The notes: generated by a model not told the origin, from the letters alone. 37,964 nucleotides of DNA from Mycolicibacterium palauense (GCF_002592005.1 NZ_NVQF01000060.1:1-37964); one strand, 5' to 3'. Counted from the stretch's first letter, positions 1 through 7,871 are shown. Program-made: numbers and translations.

Positions 1-335
1 TGCCGGCCGGCGGGCATGCTGGGGGGTTCGGAGAACCGCCGCTGAGAGCGGAAGCCCTCGACGGGACGCGGGACGGGGTCACCGGCCACCGGGACGCCGT
101 ACTCCGGGGTGTGGAACTCGGCCCCCTGGAATTCGGCCCTCTGGAACTCCGCCGTGTGGAACTCGGCCGTCTGGAACTCGGCCCCGTGGAGCTCGTGGGC
201 ATGGGAGTTCTGCTCGATCAGGCCGGTCGGCGGGTCGGTGTCTTCGCGGCCGTGGCGGCCTTCGGCGCCGGGTGCCGGGTGGTCGGACGCCGGGTGGTCG
301 GACGCCGGGTGATCGGGCGCCGGGTGATCGGGCAC
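1..335 (-). CDS. Repeat-rich N-terminus of a hypothetical protein (3' end beyond window)
   Basis: Partial gene on the minus strand, starting at GTG 335 and running off the left edge; about 111 residues are visible. The start has a good Shine-Dalgarno (AAGGAG, 9 nt upstream). The N-terminus is low complexity: four DHPA(P/S) units (residues 2-20), then after an acidic linker five AEF(Q/H)x pentads, closing with PEYGVPVAGDP and a basic RSQRRFSEPPSMPAG stretch. Both repeats are 15 bp tandem arrays at DNA level. The gene lies on the ccsB strand, where M. tuberculosis has Rv0530 after ccsA, so it may be the Rv0530 equivalent, possibly MinD/ParA-like with a disordered N-terminus. That identity is inference from position only; no catalytic domain is inside the window. 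Confidence 0.6.
   Translation of the reverse strand, partial: MPDHPAPDHPASDHPASDHPAPGAEGRHGREDTDPPTGLIEQNSHAHELHGAEFQTAEFHTAEFQRAEFQGAEFHTPEYGVPVAGDPVPRPVEGFRSQRRFSEPPSMPAGR
110..190. repeat. 15 bp in-frame tandem repeat (AEF pentads)
   Basis: About five degenerate 15 bp units of the form gtggaactcggccgt, encoding AEFQT, AEFHT, AEFQR, AEFQG and AEFHT on the minus strand. Period 15 keeps frame. A second, shorter 15 bp array at about 278-332 encodes the DHPAP/DHPAS units of the same protein. Confidence 0.85.
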
Positions 336-436
336 TGCTCGGATCTCCTTGTGGACGGGGTCGGCGCCACTTTATCGCAGCCGGCTGGGCGGCAGCCGCG
401 GCGAGGAAACCCCCCGGGCGGTGGTTGGCTCGGGGC

Positions 437-1233
437 ATGAGCGACTACGGTGCGACGTCGATCGACGAAGACTTCGGCAACGGGCTCGACGAGAACGTCT
501 GGTTGCCCGCGTACCTGCCGGCCTGGAGTTCGCGTGCGGCGGCGGCCGCCGACTGGTCGGTGTCCGAGCGGGGACTGGTGTTGCGGATCGGCGCCGGGCA
601 CCCACTCTGGTGCCCGCAGGATCACCAACCGCCACTGCGGGTTTCGGCGGTACAGAGTGCCAACTGGTCCGGGCCCGTCGGAAGCACCCTCGGCCAGCAG
701 CCCTTCCGCCCCGGTCAGCGGGTTCGCGAGGCGCAGCCGGAAATGTGGGGCCTGACACCCCTGTACGGGACGGTTGAGGTGACCTGTCGCGCCGACATCG
801 ACGAAGCCAGCATGTTCTCGGCCTGGATGATCGGGCTGGAGGATCTCCCGTCCCGGTGCGGTGAGATCTGCCTGGTCGAGGTGTTCGGCTCCACGGTCCG
901 ATCCGGCCCCGGGGCACCACGGCCGCCGTCGGCCGGGGCATCCACGCGTTCCGGGATCCGGCCCTGGCCGAGGATTTCGCGGCCCCGGTCCTGCCGCTCG
1001 ACCCGGCCGGACTGCACAGCTATGCCGTGGACTGGACGCCACAATCGGTGCGATTCAGCGTCGACGGAGAACAGACACACGTTTCCGCCCCGGCACCCGC
1101 CTACCCGATGCAGCTGATCCTGGGCGTGTTCGACTTCCCCGGCCAACGCGACCCAGGCGTCTCGTCCACGGCCCGATTCACGCCGCGGCTGCATGTCACC
1201 CGCGTGCGTGTGACTCAGCCGACTCCGGCGTAG
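437..1233 (+). pseudogene. GH16-like glucanase/lectin-fold protein, split by a one-base frameshift
   Basis: The ATG at 437 opens a concanavalin-like GH16-type protein (MSDYGATSIDEDF, WGLTPLYGTVEV, FSAWMIGLED, GEICLVEVFG). Near 901-915 the reading frame moves from frame 2 to frame 1; the homologous protein continues as TTAAVGRGIHAFRDPA, LHSYAVDWTPQSV and LILGVFDFP to the TAG at 1233. One missing base in the CCCCGGGG run (907-914) explains it. The joined product would be about 265 aa. The catalytic signature reads E-I-C-L-V-E rather than the canonical E-I-D-x-x-E, so enzymatic activity is uncertain. The gene is convergent with ccsB (19 bp overlap) and divergent from the left-edge gene. A sequencing error in the homopolymer is an alternative to real inactivation. 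Confidence 0.72.
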
Positions 1234-2228
1234 GAGTGCAGGCCGACGGTGACCAGGTTGATGAAGAACAGGTTGAACACCATCGCGACGAAGCCGACGA
1301 CGTTGATCCACGCGGCCTTGCGGTCCCGCCAGCCGGCGGTCGAACGCGCGTGCAGGTAGGCCGCGTACACGACCCACGCGATGAACGACACCGTCTCCTT
1401 GGGGTCCCAGCCCCAGTACCGGCCCCAGGCCTCCTCGGCCCAGATGGCCCCGAAGATCACGCCGAACCCGAAGATCGGGAAGCCGAAGATGGTGGTCCGG
1501 TAGGCGATGCGGTCCAGCGTCTGGGCGTTCGGCAGCCGGGAGACCATCCGCGCGAACACCCCGTCGCCGCCGGCCGGGCTGTCCTCGTCGCCCCAGCGCG
1601 ACGTCTTCAGCAGAAACAGCATGCTGGCCACGCCGGCCACGAGGAAGACGCCGGAACCGAGGCTGACGACCGAGACGTGGATCGGCAGCCAGTAGCTCTG
1701 CAGCGCCGGCATCACCGGGGCGGCATGGGTGTAGAGCCACTTGCCCGACACCGTCAGCAGGATCAGCACCGGCACCAGCACGAAGACCCACAGCGCGCGG
1801 TACTGCGGGCGGCGCAACACCACGGCGGCGGCCACCAGGCCCGACAGACACGTCAGGTTGATGAACTCGTACATGTTGCCCCACGGCACCCGGCTGGTGG
1901 CCAGACCGCGCAGCACGATGCAGGCGAACAGCAGCCCGATGCCCAGGTAGACCAGCGCGAGCCCGGCCCGGCCGACGCGCTCGTCGACGCTGCGGACCGG
2001 TCGCTCGGCGACCACACCGGGAGTGGCGCTGTCGGCGGTCACGACGCTCGATCCGCCCCCCGCCCCCACTCCGGCGGCGACCAGTTCCCGTTCGGTCACC
2101 CGGCGACCACGGGTGTAGGCCAGTTCGACCGCCAGCAGCAGCAACGCCGCCACCAGCACCACCACCGAGGACGTGAACGCCCAGTCGGAGTAGCGGGCCA
2201 GCCCGATGTCGATGTGGTCGCTGTTCAT
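1215..2228 (-). CDS. ccsB: System II cytochrome c biogenesis protein CcsB/CcsA
   Basis: Polytopic membrane protein of 337 aa (called ccsA in M. tuberculosis, Rv0529) that with ResB moves haem outward and attaches it to apocytochrome c. The tryptophan-rich haem-handling motif WGRYWGWDPKE followed by TVSFIAWVVYAAYLHAR is clear, as are the flanking histidine-containing segments (YTHAAPVMPALQSYWLPIH). About eight hydrophobic segments; the first follows MNSDHIDIGLARYSDW. The start is ATG 2228, which overlaps the resB stop as TGATG; a longer in-frame reading to 2489 lies wholly inside resB and is not used. It is the last gene of the hemL-to-ccsB operon. Its 3' end overlaps the convergent GH16-like gene by 19 bp. 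Confidence 0.93.
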   Translation of the reverse strand: MNSDHIDIGLARYSDWAFTSSVVVLVAALLLLAVELAYTRGRRVTERELVAAGVGAGGGSSVVTADSATPGVVAERPVRSVDERVGRAGLALVYLGIGLLFACIVLRGLATSRVPWGNMYEFINLTCLSGLVAAAVVLRRPQYRALWVFVLVPVLILLTVSGKWLYTHAAPVMPALQSYWLPIHVSVVSLGSGVFLVAGVASMLFLLKTSRWGDEDSPAGGDGVFARMVSRLPNAQTLDRIAYRTTIFGFPIFGFGVIFGAIWAEEAWGRYWGWDPKETVSFIAWVVYAAYLHARSTAGWRDRKAAWINVVGFVAMVFNLFFINLVTVGLHSYAGVG

Positions 2229-3907
2229 CAGACCTTCTCTCTCGATGCCTCGGCACCGGCCGGCGGTGCGGAGTCCAGCCCCGCCAGCAGCCGTTCGGTG
2301 AGGTTCTCGAACTCGTCGCCCCAGCCGGAATTGTCGGTACGCGCCAGTCCGCCCAATTCGACGTTCACGGTACCGCCGGCCGCGCCGTCCCCGCTGGCCG
2401 GCACGATGCGCACCCAGATGCGGCGCCGCCGGATCAGCAGCGACACCACCAGCCCGGCCATCATCGTCAGGGCGAAGACCAGTACCCACACCTGACCCGG
2501 ATCGTGGGAGACCTGCAGGTTCACGAACGGGGTGGCGCCGTCGAAGCGCACCACCGTCCCGTCGTCGAGGCGGACCTGCTCCCCGGCACGCAGGTTCACC
2601 CGGTCGACCTTCGTCAGCCGGCCCTGGTGCATCAGCCGGGCGTCCAGCGAGAACAGCGACTGCGGCCGGCCACTGTCCAGGCCGGTGTCGCCGCGGTAGA
2701 TGTCGACGGCGACGGCGGGGTCGCGCAGCGCCGGGAAGCTCGACGACAGCAGGGTGCCGTCGAGCTGGGCGGTGGGCGCGAACAACCCCTGGATGGCGAT
2801 CTGGTGTTTGCGGCGCTCGTCGTCATCGGGATAGGTCCCCGCCGGCGGGTCCAGCCGCACCACCCCCGAGGACAGGAAGGTGAACTGGTCGTCGGGGCGC
2901 CACTGGATGGTCTCGCTGCGGGTCTGTCCGTCGGGGAAGGTCACCGTGAACGTCGGCGCGTACCCGTGGCCCTGCAGGTAGACCCGGTCGCCGCCGACCC
3001 GCAGCGGATGGTTGACCTCCAGCCGGTAGGGCCGCCAGGTCCCGGCGGCCAGGTCCTCGCCGGCCTGGTAGTCGATGTCCGCGGAGTACGACAGTGCCTG
3101 CCCGTTGTCCAGATAGTCGGCGTGGAAGTCGTTGACCCGCACGCACAACGGGTACAGCGAGGTGCCGTCGACGGTGTTGCCGGCGCGGAAGGTGTCGAAC
3201 GCCGCCGGTGAGGCCGAGCAGACGCCGGGTCCGCCGTCGGCGATGACGATGACGTTTCCCTCGTAGCCGAACAGCTTGCCCACCGCCACCGCCACCAACA
3301 GGCCCAGCAGCGAGAAGTGGAAGACCAGGTTGCCGAACTCGCGCAGGTAGCCCTTTTCGGCGGATACCTCGACAGTTCCTTCACCGCCACGGCCTTCACC
3401 GCCACGGCCTTCGCCCCCGCGCACGGTGGTCCGCCAGCCGCGCAGCCGCTCCACCATCACCGCGGCCAGCTCCGCGGGCTCGCCCCGGGCCTGGGCTTCG
3501 GCGTGTTTGGGCAGCCGGGCCAGGTTGCGCGGAGCGGCCACCGGGACCGCGCGCAGGCTCTTGGCGTGTTCGATCATCCGCGGGGTCAGGCAGCCCACCA
3601 GCGAGACGAACAGCAGCACGTAGATGGCGGTGAACCAGGCGCTGGAGAACACGTCGAAGAACTGCAGGCGGTCCAGCCACGGGCCGATCACGTCGTGCTC
3701 GGCGATGTACTGGTCGACCTTGGCCGCATTCAGGCTGCGCTGCGGCAGCAGCGCCCCGGGGACCGCGGCCAGCGCCAGCAGGAACAGCAACACCAGTGCC
3801 GTTCCCATCGCGGTCAGTGCCCGCCAGGTGTTGCGCCCCCAGGCCAGCACCCTCCGTACCGGGTGCTTGAGCCCCTTCGCCGGCCCCTGTGTCGCACGCC
3901 CGGTCAT
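2228..3907 (-). CDS. resB: ResB-family cytochrome c biogenesis protein
   Basis: 559 aa, equivalent to Rv0528. It has N-terminal hydrophobic segments (TALVLLFLLALAAVPGALLP; FTAIYVLLFVSLVGCL), another around FHFSLLGLLVAVAVGKLFGY, a large extracytoplasmic domain rich in beta-type sequence, and a final segment near VWVLVFALTMMAGLVVSLLI. ResB is the partner of CcsB in the haem-transfer complex. ATG 3907 overlaps the ccdA stop as ATGA, implying translational coupling. It carries a short RGGEG repeat (three pentads) between the LRGW segment and the EVSAEKGYLREFGN segment, coded by a 15 bp tandem repeat that looks like a recent expansion. M. tuberculosis ResB is about 30 residues shorter. Confidence 0.92.
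   Translation of the reverse strand: MTGRATQGPAKGLKHPVRRVLAWGRNTWRALTAMGTALVLLFLLALAAVPGALLPQRSLNAAKVDQYIAEHDVIGPWLDRLQFFDVFSSAWFTAIYVLLFVSLVGCLTPRMIEHAKSLRAVPVAAPRNLARLPKHAEAQARGEPAELAAVMVERLRGWRTTVRGGEGRGGEGRGGEGTVEVSAEKGYLREFGNLVFHFSLLGLLVAVAVGKLFGYEGNVIVIADGGPGVCSASPAAFDTFRAGNTVDGTSLYPLCVRVNDFHADYLDNGQALSYSADIDYQAGEDLAAGTWRPYRLEVNHPLRVGGDRVYLQGHGYAPTFTVTFPDGQTRSETIQWRPDDQFTFLSSGVVRLDPPAGTYPDDDERRKHQIAIQGLFAPTAQLDGTLLSSSFPALRDPAVAVDIYRGDTGLDSGRPQSLFSLDARLMHQGRLTKVDRVNLRAGEQVRLDDGTVVRFDGATPFVNLQVSHDPGQVWVLVFALTMMAGLVVSLLIRRRRIWVRIVPASGDGAAGGTVNVELGGLARTDNSGWGDEFENLTERLLAGLDSAPPAGAEASREKV
3378..3412. repeat. 15 bp in-frame tandem repeat inside resB
   Basis: Two perfect copies of ccttcaccgccacgg (3378-3392, 3393-3407) and the start of a third, encoding RGGEG pentads on the minus strand. 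Confidence 0.9.
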
Positions 3908-4734
3908 ATCGGCAGCACCACGTCGCTGACGAAGGCGTCGCGCACCCAGGACACGAAGTCGTTCCACACGCCGGTGACCAGGGCCAGCCCGACCAGGATG
4001 AGCAGCACGCCACCGAAGATCTGGATCGCTCGGGTGTGCCGGCGCAGCCAGTCGTGCCCGGAGACCGCCCACGACGAGCCGAACGCCAGCAGCACGAACG
4101 GGATGCCCAGACCCAGGCAGTAGGCGATCACCAGCAGCACCCCGCGGGCCACGCTGGCACCGTCGGTGGCCGAGGCCACGGTGATCACACCGGTCAGGGT
4201 GGGGCCCAGGCACGGCGTCCAGCCCAGCGCGAACACCGCACCCAGCAGCGGGGCGCCGGCGACGGTGGTCAGCTGCCGGGGGGCGAACCGGGCCTGCCGC
4301 TGCAGCGCCGGGATGAAGCCGACGAACACCAACCCCATGACGATGGTGATCACCCCGCCGATGCGTTGCAGCACCAGTTGGTTGGTGATCAGGGAGGTGG
4401 TCATCCCGAGTACCGCCACGGTGCCCAGCACGAACACCACGGTGAAGCCGGCGACGAACAGCAGCGCCGATCCGGCGATGCGCAGCCGTGCCGCCCGGAT
4501 CGTGAACCGTGGCGCCGCGCGCACTCCGGCGGCCGCATCCCCGGCGCCGGGGCCGGAGCTCTTCGACGCGCCCGGGGCCGCCTGCACGCCGACGACGGCG
4601 GCCAGGTAGGACAGATAGCCCGGGACCAGCGGCACCACGCAGGGCGACGCGAACGACACCAGACCGGCCAGCACACACATCCCCGCGGCCAGCAGCAGCG
4701 GGCCCGTCGCGGCGAGTTCGGCGACCCCGTTCAC
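3904..4734 (-). CDS. ccdA: CcdA thiol-disulfide transmembrane transporter
   Basis: 276 aa, about six membrane segments. CcdA passes electrons from cytoplasmic thioredoxin to extracytoplasmic thiol-disulfide proteins, here most likely the adjacent TlpA-like lipoprotein, keeping apocytochrome c haem-binding cysteines reduced. The two redox cysteines are visible in FASPCVVPLVPGY (segment 1) and GWTPCLGPTL (segment 4). The GTG start at 4734 overlaps the upstream TGA as GTGA, and the stop overlaps resB as ATGA. A linker of about 35 residues rich in A/G/S/P after the first segment (VQAAPGASKSSGPGAGDAAA) makes it slightly longer than the 259 aa M. tuberculosis protein. Confidence 0.93.
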   Translation of the reverse strand: MNGVAELAATGPLLLAAGMCVLAGLVSFASPCVVPLVPGYLSYLAAVVGVQAAPGASKSSGPGAGDAAAGVRAAPRFTIRAARLRIAGSALLFVAGFTVVFVLGTVAVLGMTTSLITNQLVLQRIGGVITIVMGLVFVGFIPALQRQARFAPRQLTTVAGAPLLGAVFALGWTPCLGPTLTGVITVASATDGASVARGVLLVIAYCLGLGIPFVLLAFGSSWAVSGHDWLRRHTRAIQIFGGVLLILVGLALVTGVWNDFVSWVRDAFVSDVVLPI

Positions 4735-5360
4735 TGCCGGGGCTCCGCGGACGGGGCGGGTTCGGCGGCCAGCCGCTGCACCACCGGCAGCAGGTCGGAG
4801 GCCAGCAGCTCGCGCAGGAAGACCGCCGCCACCCGGTGCTCACGGTCGAGCACGACGGTCGAGGGGATGACCGTCGTCGGGTACTTGCCGCCGAAGGCGA
4901 TCATGGTCCGCATCGCGGGGTCGTAGATCGAGGGGAACGTCACGTCGCGGTCGGTGACGAAATCGACCGCGGCCTGCCGGTTGTTGTCGCGGACGTCGAT
5001 ACCCAGGAAGGCCACCCCGTCGGCGCGGGTGTCGTTGTAGACCTGCTCCAGCTGGGTGATCTCGGTCCGGCAGGGTCCGCACCACTGTCCCCAGATGTTG
5101 ATCACGACAACCTGGCCGGCGAAATCGTCCAGCGACAGCGTGCGGTCCGGGTTCATCAGGTCCGGTCCCGAGATCGGCCCCGGGCGGCCCCGGCCGTCCG
5201 GGGGGTCGTAGAAGATGTCGGTCTTGCCGCCCGGTGAGACGAATTCGAAGGTGCCGTTCTGGGCGACGGCGTCGTCGCCGGTGGAGCAGCCGGCGACCAG
5301 GACGACCCCGAGGATGACCCCGACCAGCGCGGCCGTCCTCGCGATCACCCGTGTCGGCAT
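4731..5360 (-). CDS. TlpA/ResA-like thioredoxin lipoprotein
   Basis: 209 aa, Rv0526-like. The N-terminal hydrophobic helix ends in the lipobox LVAGC with Cys25 as the lipidation site, so the protein should be anchored to the outer face of the membrane. The redox motif WCGPC lies at residues 93-97 (NIWGQWCGPCRTEI), followed by thioredoxin-fold elements (VAFLGIDVRDN, TTVIPSTVVLD). In system II maturation this protein reduces the CxxCH of apocytochrome c, receiving electrons from CcdA, whose gene overlaps it by 4 nt. The start is ATG 5360, 4 nt after the stop of the phosphatase gene. Confidence 0.93.
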   Translation of the reverse strand: MPTRVIARTAALVGVILGVVLVAGCSTGDDAVAQNGTFEFVSPGGKTDIFYDPPDGRGRPGPISGPDLMNPDRTLSLDDFAGQVVVINIWGQWCGPCRTEITQLEQVYNDTRADGVAFLGIDVRDNNRQAAVDFVTDRDVTFPSIYDPAMRTMIAFGGKYPTTVIPSTVVLDREHRVAAVFLRELLASDLLPVVQRLAAEPAPSAEPRQ

Positions 5361-5364
5361 GAGC

Positions 5365-5997
5365 TCAGCGCCCCGCCGGCTCGGCGTAGGAGATGCTCAG
5401 CAGCTTCTCGCCCGCATAGGTGAAGGTGGTCAACGAGGCCAGGTTGCACTGGCGCCGGCGCGGATCGTGCGCAAGCCAGGCGCCCTCCACCGACCGACGC
5501 AACGTCTCCACCGGCAACTGGTGGCTGACGCAGAGCACCTCGTGGCCTTCGGCCCTGATCCGGGCCCGGTCCAGCGCGGCGGACATCCGGGCCGCGATCT
5601 GCTTGTACGGCTCCCCCCACGACGGCGTGAACGGGTTGCGCACCTGCCACCACACCGCCGGGTTCTTCCAGACCCCGTCACCGGGTGAAATGCGTTTTCC
5701 TTCAAAGAAATTGGCCGACTCGATGAGGTCGTCGTCGGTGGCCACGGCCAGGTTGTGCCGGGCGGCGACGGGCGCCGCGGTCTCCTGGGCGCGCTGCAGC
5801 GGTGAGGCGATCACCGCGACGATGTCGTGACCGGACAGGTAGTCGGCAACGGCCTGCGCCTGTTCACGGCCCCGGTCGGAGAGCCGGTAGCCGGGCAGGC
5901 GCCCGTAGAGGATCTTCTCCGGGTTGTGCACCTCACCGTGGCGCATCACGTGCACCTTGGTGACGGGGGCCGCCTCCGGGCCGTTCGCAGCGGTCAC
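5365..5997 (-). CDS. Histidine phosphatase (phosphoglycerate-mutase-like), Rv0525-type
   Basis: 210 aa. The phosphohistidine motif is at residues 18-21 (MRHGEVHN), a second arginine/glutamate region is SPLQRAQETAAPVA, and the C-terminal catalytic His is in EVLCVSHQLPVETL. These mark the histidine phosphatase superfamily; the substrate is unknown. The placement between hemL and the TlpA gene is conserved in mycobacteria, suggesting a link to haem or cytochrome metabolism, but this is inference. It starts at GTG 5997, one nucleotide after the hemL stop, so co-translation is likely; ATG 5946 at MRHGE is a less likely start because family members have residues before it. Confidence 0.88.
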   Translation of the reverse strand: MTAANGPEAAPVTKVHVMRHGEVHNPEKILYGRLPGYRLSDRGREQAQAVADYLSGHDIVAVIASPLQRAQETAAPVAARHNLAVATDDDLIESANFFEGKRISPGDGVWKNPAVWWQVRNPFTPSWGEPYKQIAARMSAALDRARIRAEGHEVLCVSHQLPVETLRRSVEGAWLAHDPRRRQCNLASLTTFTYAGEKLLSISYAEPAGR

Positions 5998-5998
5998 C

Positions 5999-7306
5999 TC
6001 AGTCCCCCGGCTCGGTGGCCGCCGCGGCGGCGCGCGCGGCGTCGGGCAGTGCGGCGGCGATCCGCTCGAACGCGGCGTCGTCCAGCGCCGCCGAGACGAA
6101 CCAGGTTTCGTAGGCGCTGCACGGCGGGTAGATGCCCGCGTCCAGCAGCGCGTGGAAGAACGGCGGGAACCGCCAGGTCTGGCTGGCGCGGGCGGAGGCG
6201 AAGTCGGTCACCGGCTCGTCGGTGAAGAACACCGAGAGCATGTTGCCGGCACGCTGGAGCCGGTGGGCCACACCGGCATCGGTGAGCGCGCCGGTGAGCA
6301 GGGCCGCCAGCCGGTCGGCGTTGGCGTCCAGCGCGGCATAGGCCGCCGCGTCGGCGTGGCGCAGGGTGGCCAGCCCGGCCGCCATGGCGACCGGGTTCCC
6401 CGACAGCGTGCCCGCCTGGTACACCGGGCCCAGCGGGGCCAGTCGTTCCATCACCTCGGCGCGGCCGCCGAACGCGGCCGCGGGGAGCCCGCCGCTCATC
6501 ACCTTGCCGAAGGTGAACAGGTCGGCATCGACGGGATCGACTCCGTACCAACCACTTCGGCTCACCCGGAATCCGGTCATCACCTCGTCGAGGATGAGCA
6601 GTGCGCCGTGCTCGGCGGTGATCCTGCGCAGCGCCGCGTTGTAGCCGGGGGCGGGTGGGACGGTGCCCATGTTGCCCGGGCTGGCCTCGCTGATCACCGC
6701 GGCGATCTGGTCACCGAGTTCGGCGAAGGTCTGCTCGACGGCGGCGATGTCGTTGTAGGGCAACACGATGGTGTCGGCGGCGGTGGCGCCGGTGACCCCC
6801 GGCGAGGACGGCAGCCCCAGGGTGGCCACCCCGGAGCCGGCGTCGGCGAGCAGGGCGTCGACGTGGCCGTGATAGCACCCGGAGAACTTGACGATCTTGG
6901 GCCGGCCGGTGAACCCGCGGGCCAGCCGGACGGCGCTCATCGTGGCCTCGGTGCCCGAGTTGACCAGCCGCACCCGCTGCACCGGTGGCATCCGGTCGAT
7001 GATCTCGGCGGCCAGCTCCGACTCCGTGGGGGTCGGCGCGCCGAAGGACAGTCCGTGGGCGGCGGCGTCGGTGACGGCGGCCACGACGGCCGGGTGGGCG
7101 TGGCCGAGGATCATCGGCCCCCAGGAGCACACCAGATCCACATAGCGGTTGCCGTCGGCGTCGGTGAGCCAGTACCCCTGGGCGGCGGTCAGGAACCGGG
7201 GCGTTCCGCCGACCGAGCTGAAGGCGCGCACCGGCGAGTTCACCCCGCCGGGAATCACCTTGCACGCGTCGGCGAACAGTTTGGCCGAAAGATCGGTACC
7301 GCTCAT
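5999..7306 (-). CDS. hemL: Glutamate-1-semialdehyde 2,1-aminomutase
   Basis: 435 aa PLP enzyme converting glutamate-1-semialdehyde to 5-aminolevulinate, the second step of the C5 pathway after HemA (encoded at 21951-23321). The family signature GGVNSPVRAF is at residues 20-29, GTEATMSA at 118-125, and the PLP lysine is K268 in FTFGKVMSGG; DEVMTGFR carries the cofactor aspartate. It starts at ATG 7306 and heads the operon that ends with ccsB. M. tuberculosis HemL has 462 aa, the difference being mainly at the N-terminus. A 15 bp palindrome lies 35-49 bp upstream of the start. Confidence 0.96.
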   Translation of the reverse strand: MSGTDLSAKLFADACKVIPGGVNSPVRAFSSVGGTPRFLTAAQGYWLTDADGNRYVDLVCSWGPMILGHAHPAVVAAVTDAAAHGLSFGAPTPTESELAAEIIDRMPPVQRVRLVNSGTEATMSAVRLARGFTGRPKIVKFSGCYHGHVDALLADAGSGVATLGLPSSPGVTGATAADTIVLPYNDIAAVEQTFAELGDQIAAVISEASPGNMGTVPPAPGYNAALRRITAEHGALLILDEVMTGFRVSRSGWYGVDPVDADLFTFGKVMSGGLPAAAFGGRAEVMERLAPLGPVYQAGTLSGNPVAMAAGLATLRHADAAAYAALDANADRLAALLTGALTDAGVAHRLQRAGNMLSVFFTDEPVTDFASARASQTWRFPPFFHALLDAGIYPPCSAYETWFVSAALDDAAFERIAAALPDAARAAAAATEPGD

Positions 7307-7340
7307 GACGACCAGTGTCCCAGCCTCCGGCCACAGGTCG

Positions 7341-7355
7341 ACTACAGGGTGTAGT
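7341..7355. promoter_or_regulatory. 15 bp palindrome upstream of hemL
   Basis: ACTACA-GGG-TGTAGT, a perfect inverted repeat 35 bp before the hemL ATG in a short intergenic space. It could be an operator or a weak hairpin; no regulator is identified. Confidence 0.4.
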
Positions 7356-7365
7356 TGTCCAGGCC

Positions 7366-7398
7366 GCCCTCAGCCTGCCCTCAGCTCCCCCTCAGGTG
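7366..7398. repeat. 11 bp tandem repeat (3 copies) at the 3' end of the Ddn-like gene
   Basis: Copies begin at 7366, 7377 and 7388 (gccctcagcct, gccctcagctc, cccctcaggtg). On the minus strand each reads TGAGGG, so the stop triplet of the adjacent gene (7392-7394) is re-copied twice downstream. Confidence 0.75.
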
Positions 7399-7784
7399 GG
7401 CGTCAGCGCGAACACCGGGTGGTCGGCGGGGTCGGGCAGCCGGCGGAAGTAGCCGTCGACGGTCTTCCCGGCCTTCTCGCGGTAGGCCCGCAGGATCGGT
7501 TCGCGCAGTTCGACCGGGATCTCGGCGGCGCGGTAGCGGACGGCGTCGCCCCCGGCCACCAGGGTGATGTCGGGACGCGCCCGCACGTTCTTCACCCAGG
7601 CGGACTCGCCGCGGGTGGACACCAGGTGGCGCGTGGCGTCGACGTCGACGGTGATGACCGGGACCTCCTGGGTGCCCCCGGAACGTCGTGCCACCACCAG
7701 GGTGACGGTGCCGGACAGGCCGGTGGCCATGGCGATCCGGTTGAACACCTTGGCGGTGAACCAGGGCGGCTTGAGATAGGCCAT
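7392..7784 (-). CDS. Ddn-like nitroreductase / deazaflavin (F420)-dependent family protein
   Basis: 130 aa if started at ATG 7784 (MAYLKPPWFTAKVFNRIAM), the usual length of the family; the reading frame extends upstream but that part lacks family character and would cross the promoter of the divergent HNH gene. The split beta-barrel core is visible (VTLVVARRSGGTQEVPVITV, RHLVSTRGESAWVKNVRARP, ITLVAGGDAVRYRAAEIP). Proteins of this type bind F420 or a flavin and reduce diverse substrates; the substrate here is unknown. Length and hemL adjacency resemble Rv0523c (131 aa), although relative orientation differs. Divergent from the HNH endonuclease gene. Confidence 0.8.
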   Translation of the reverse strand: MAYLKPPWFTAKVFNRIAMATGLSGTVTLVVARRSGGTQEVPVITVDVDATRHLVSTRGESAWVKNVRARPDITLVAGGDAVRYRAAEIPVELREPILRAYREKAGKTVDGYFRRLPDPADHPVFALTPT

Positions 7785-7844
7785 GACCTGCAGTCTGGCC
7801 GACGCGGCGGCGGGGTGCGACGGGTTTCGGACGAGGGGCATTTC

Positions 7845-7871
7845 TTGTCGGTGCTTCGAACTAGTGTTCGA
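7845..7871 (+). promoter_or_regulatory. Overlapping PafBC (RecA_NDp) promoter and LexA SOS box
   Basis: TTGTCGGTG (7845-7853), eight bases, then TAGTGT (7862-7867) matches exactly the RecA_NDp consensus TTGTCRGTG-N8-TANNNT used by PafBC. Within it, TCGAAC-TAGT-GTTCGA (7856-7871) is a perfect mycobacterial LexA box covering the -10. Seven bases after the -10 is the A of the ATG at 7874, so the transcript is probably leaderless. Confidence 0.88.

Noticed and set aside
79..440. Plus-strand and other minus-strand frames over the left repeats
   Set aside because: Only the frame from GTG 335 has an RBS, continues past the window edge and yields regular peptide repeats; the rest are alternative readings of the same 15 bp units.
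861..2495. 544-codon plus-strand frame over the GH16 3' end, ccsB and part of resB
   Set aside because: Low-complexity H/Q/D/R-rich product, no start signal, contradicts clear CcsB coding on the other strand.
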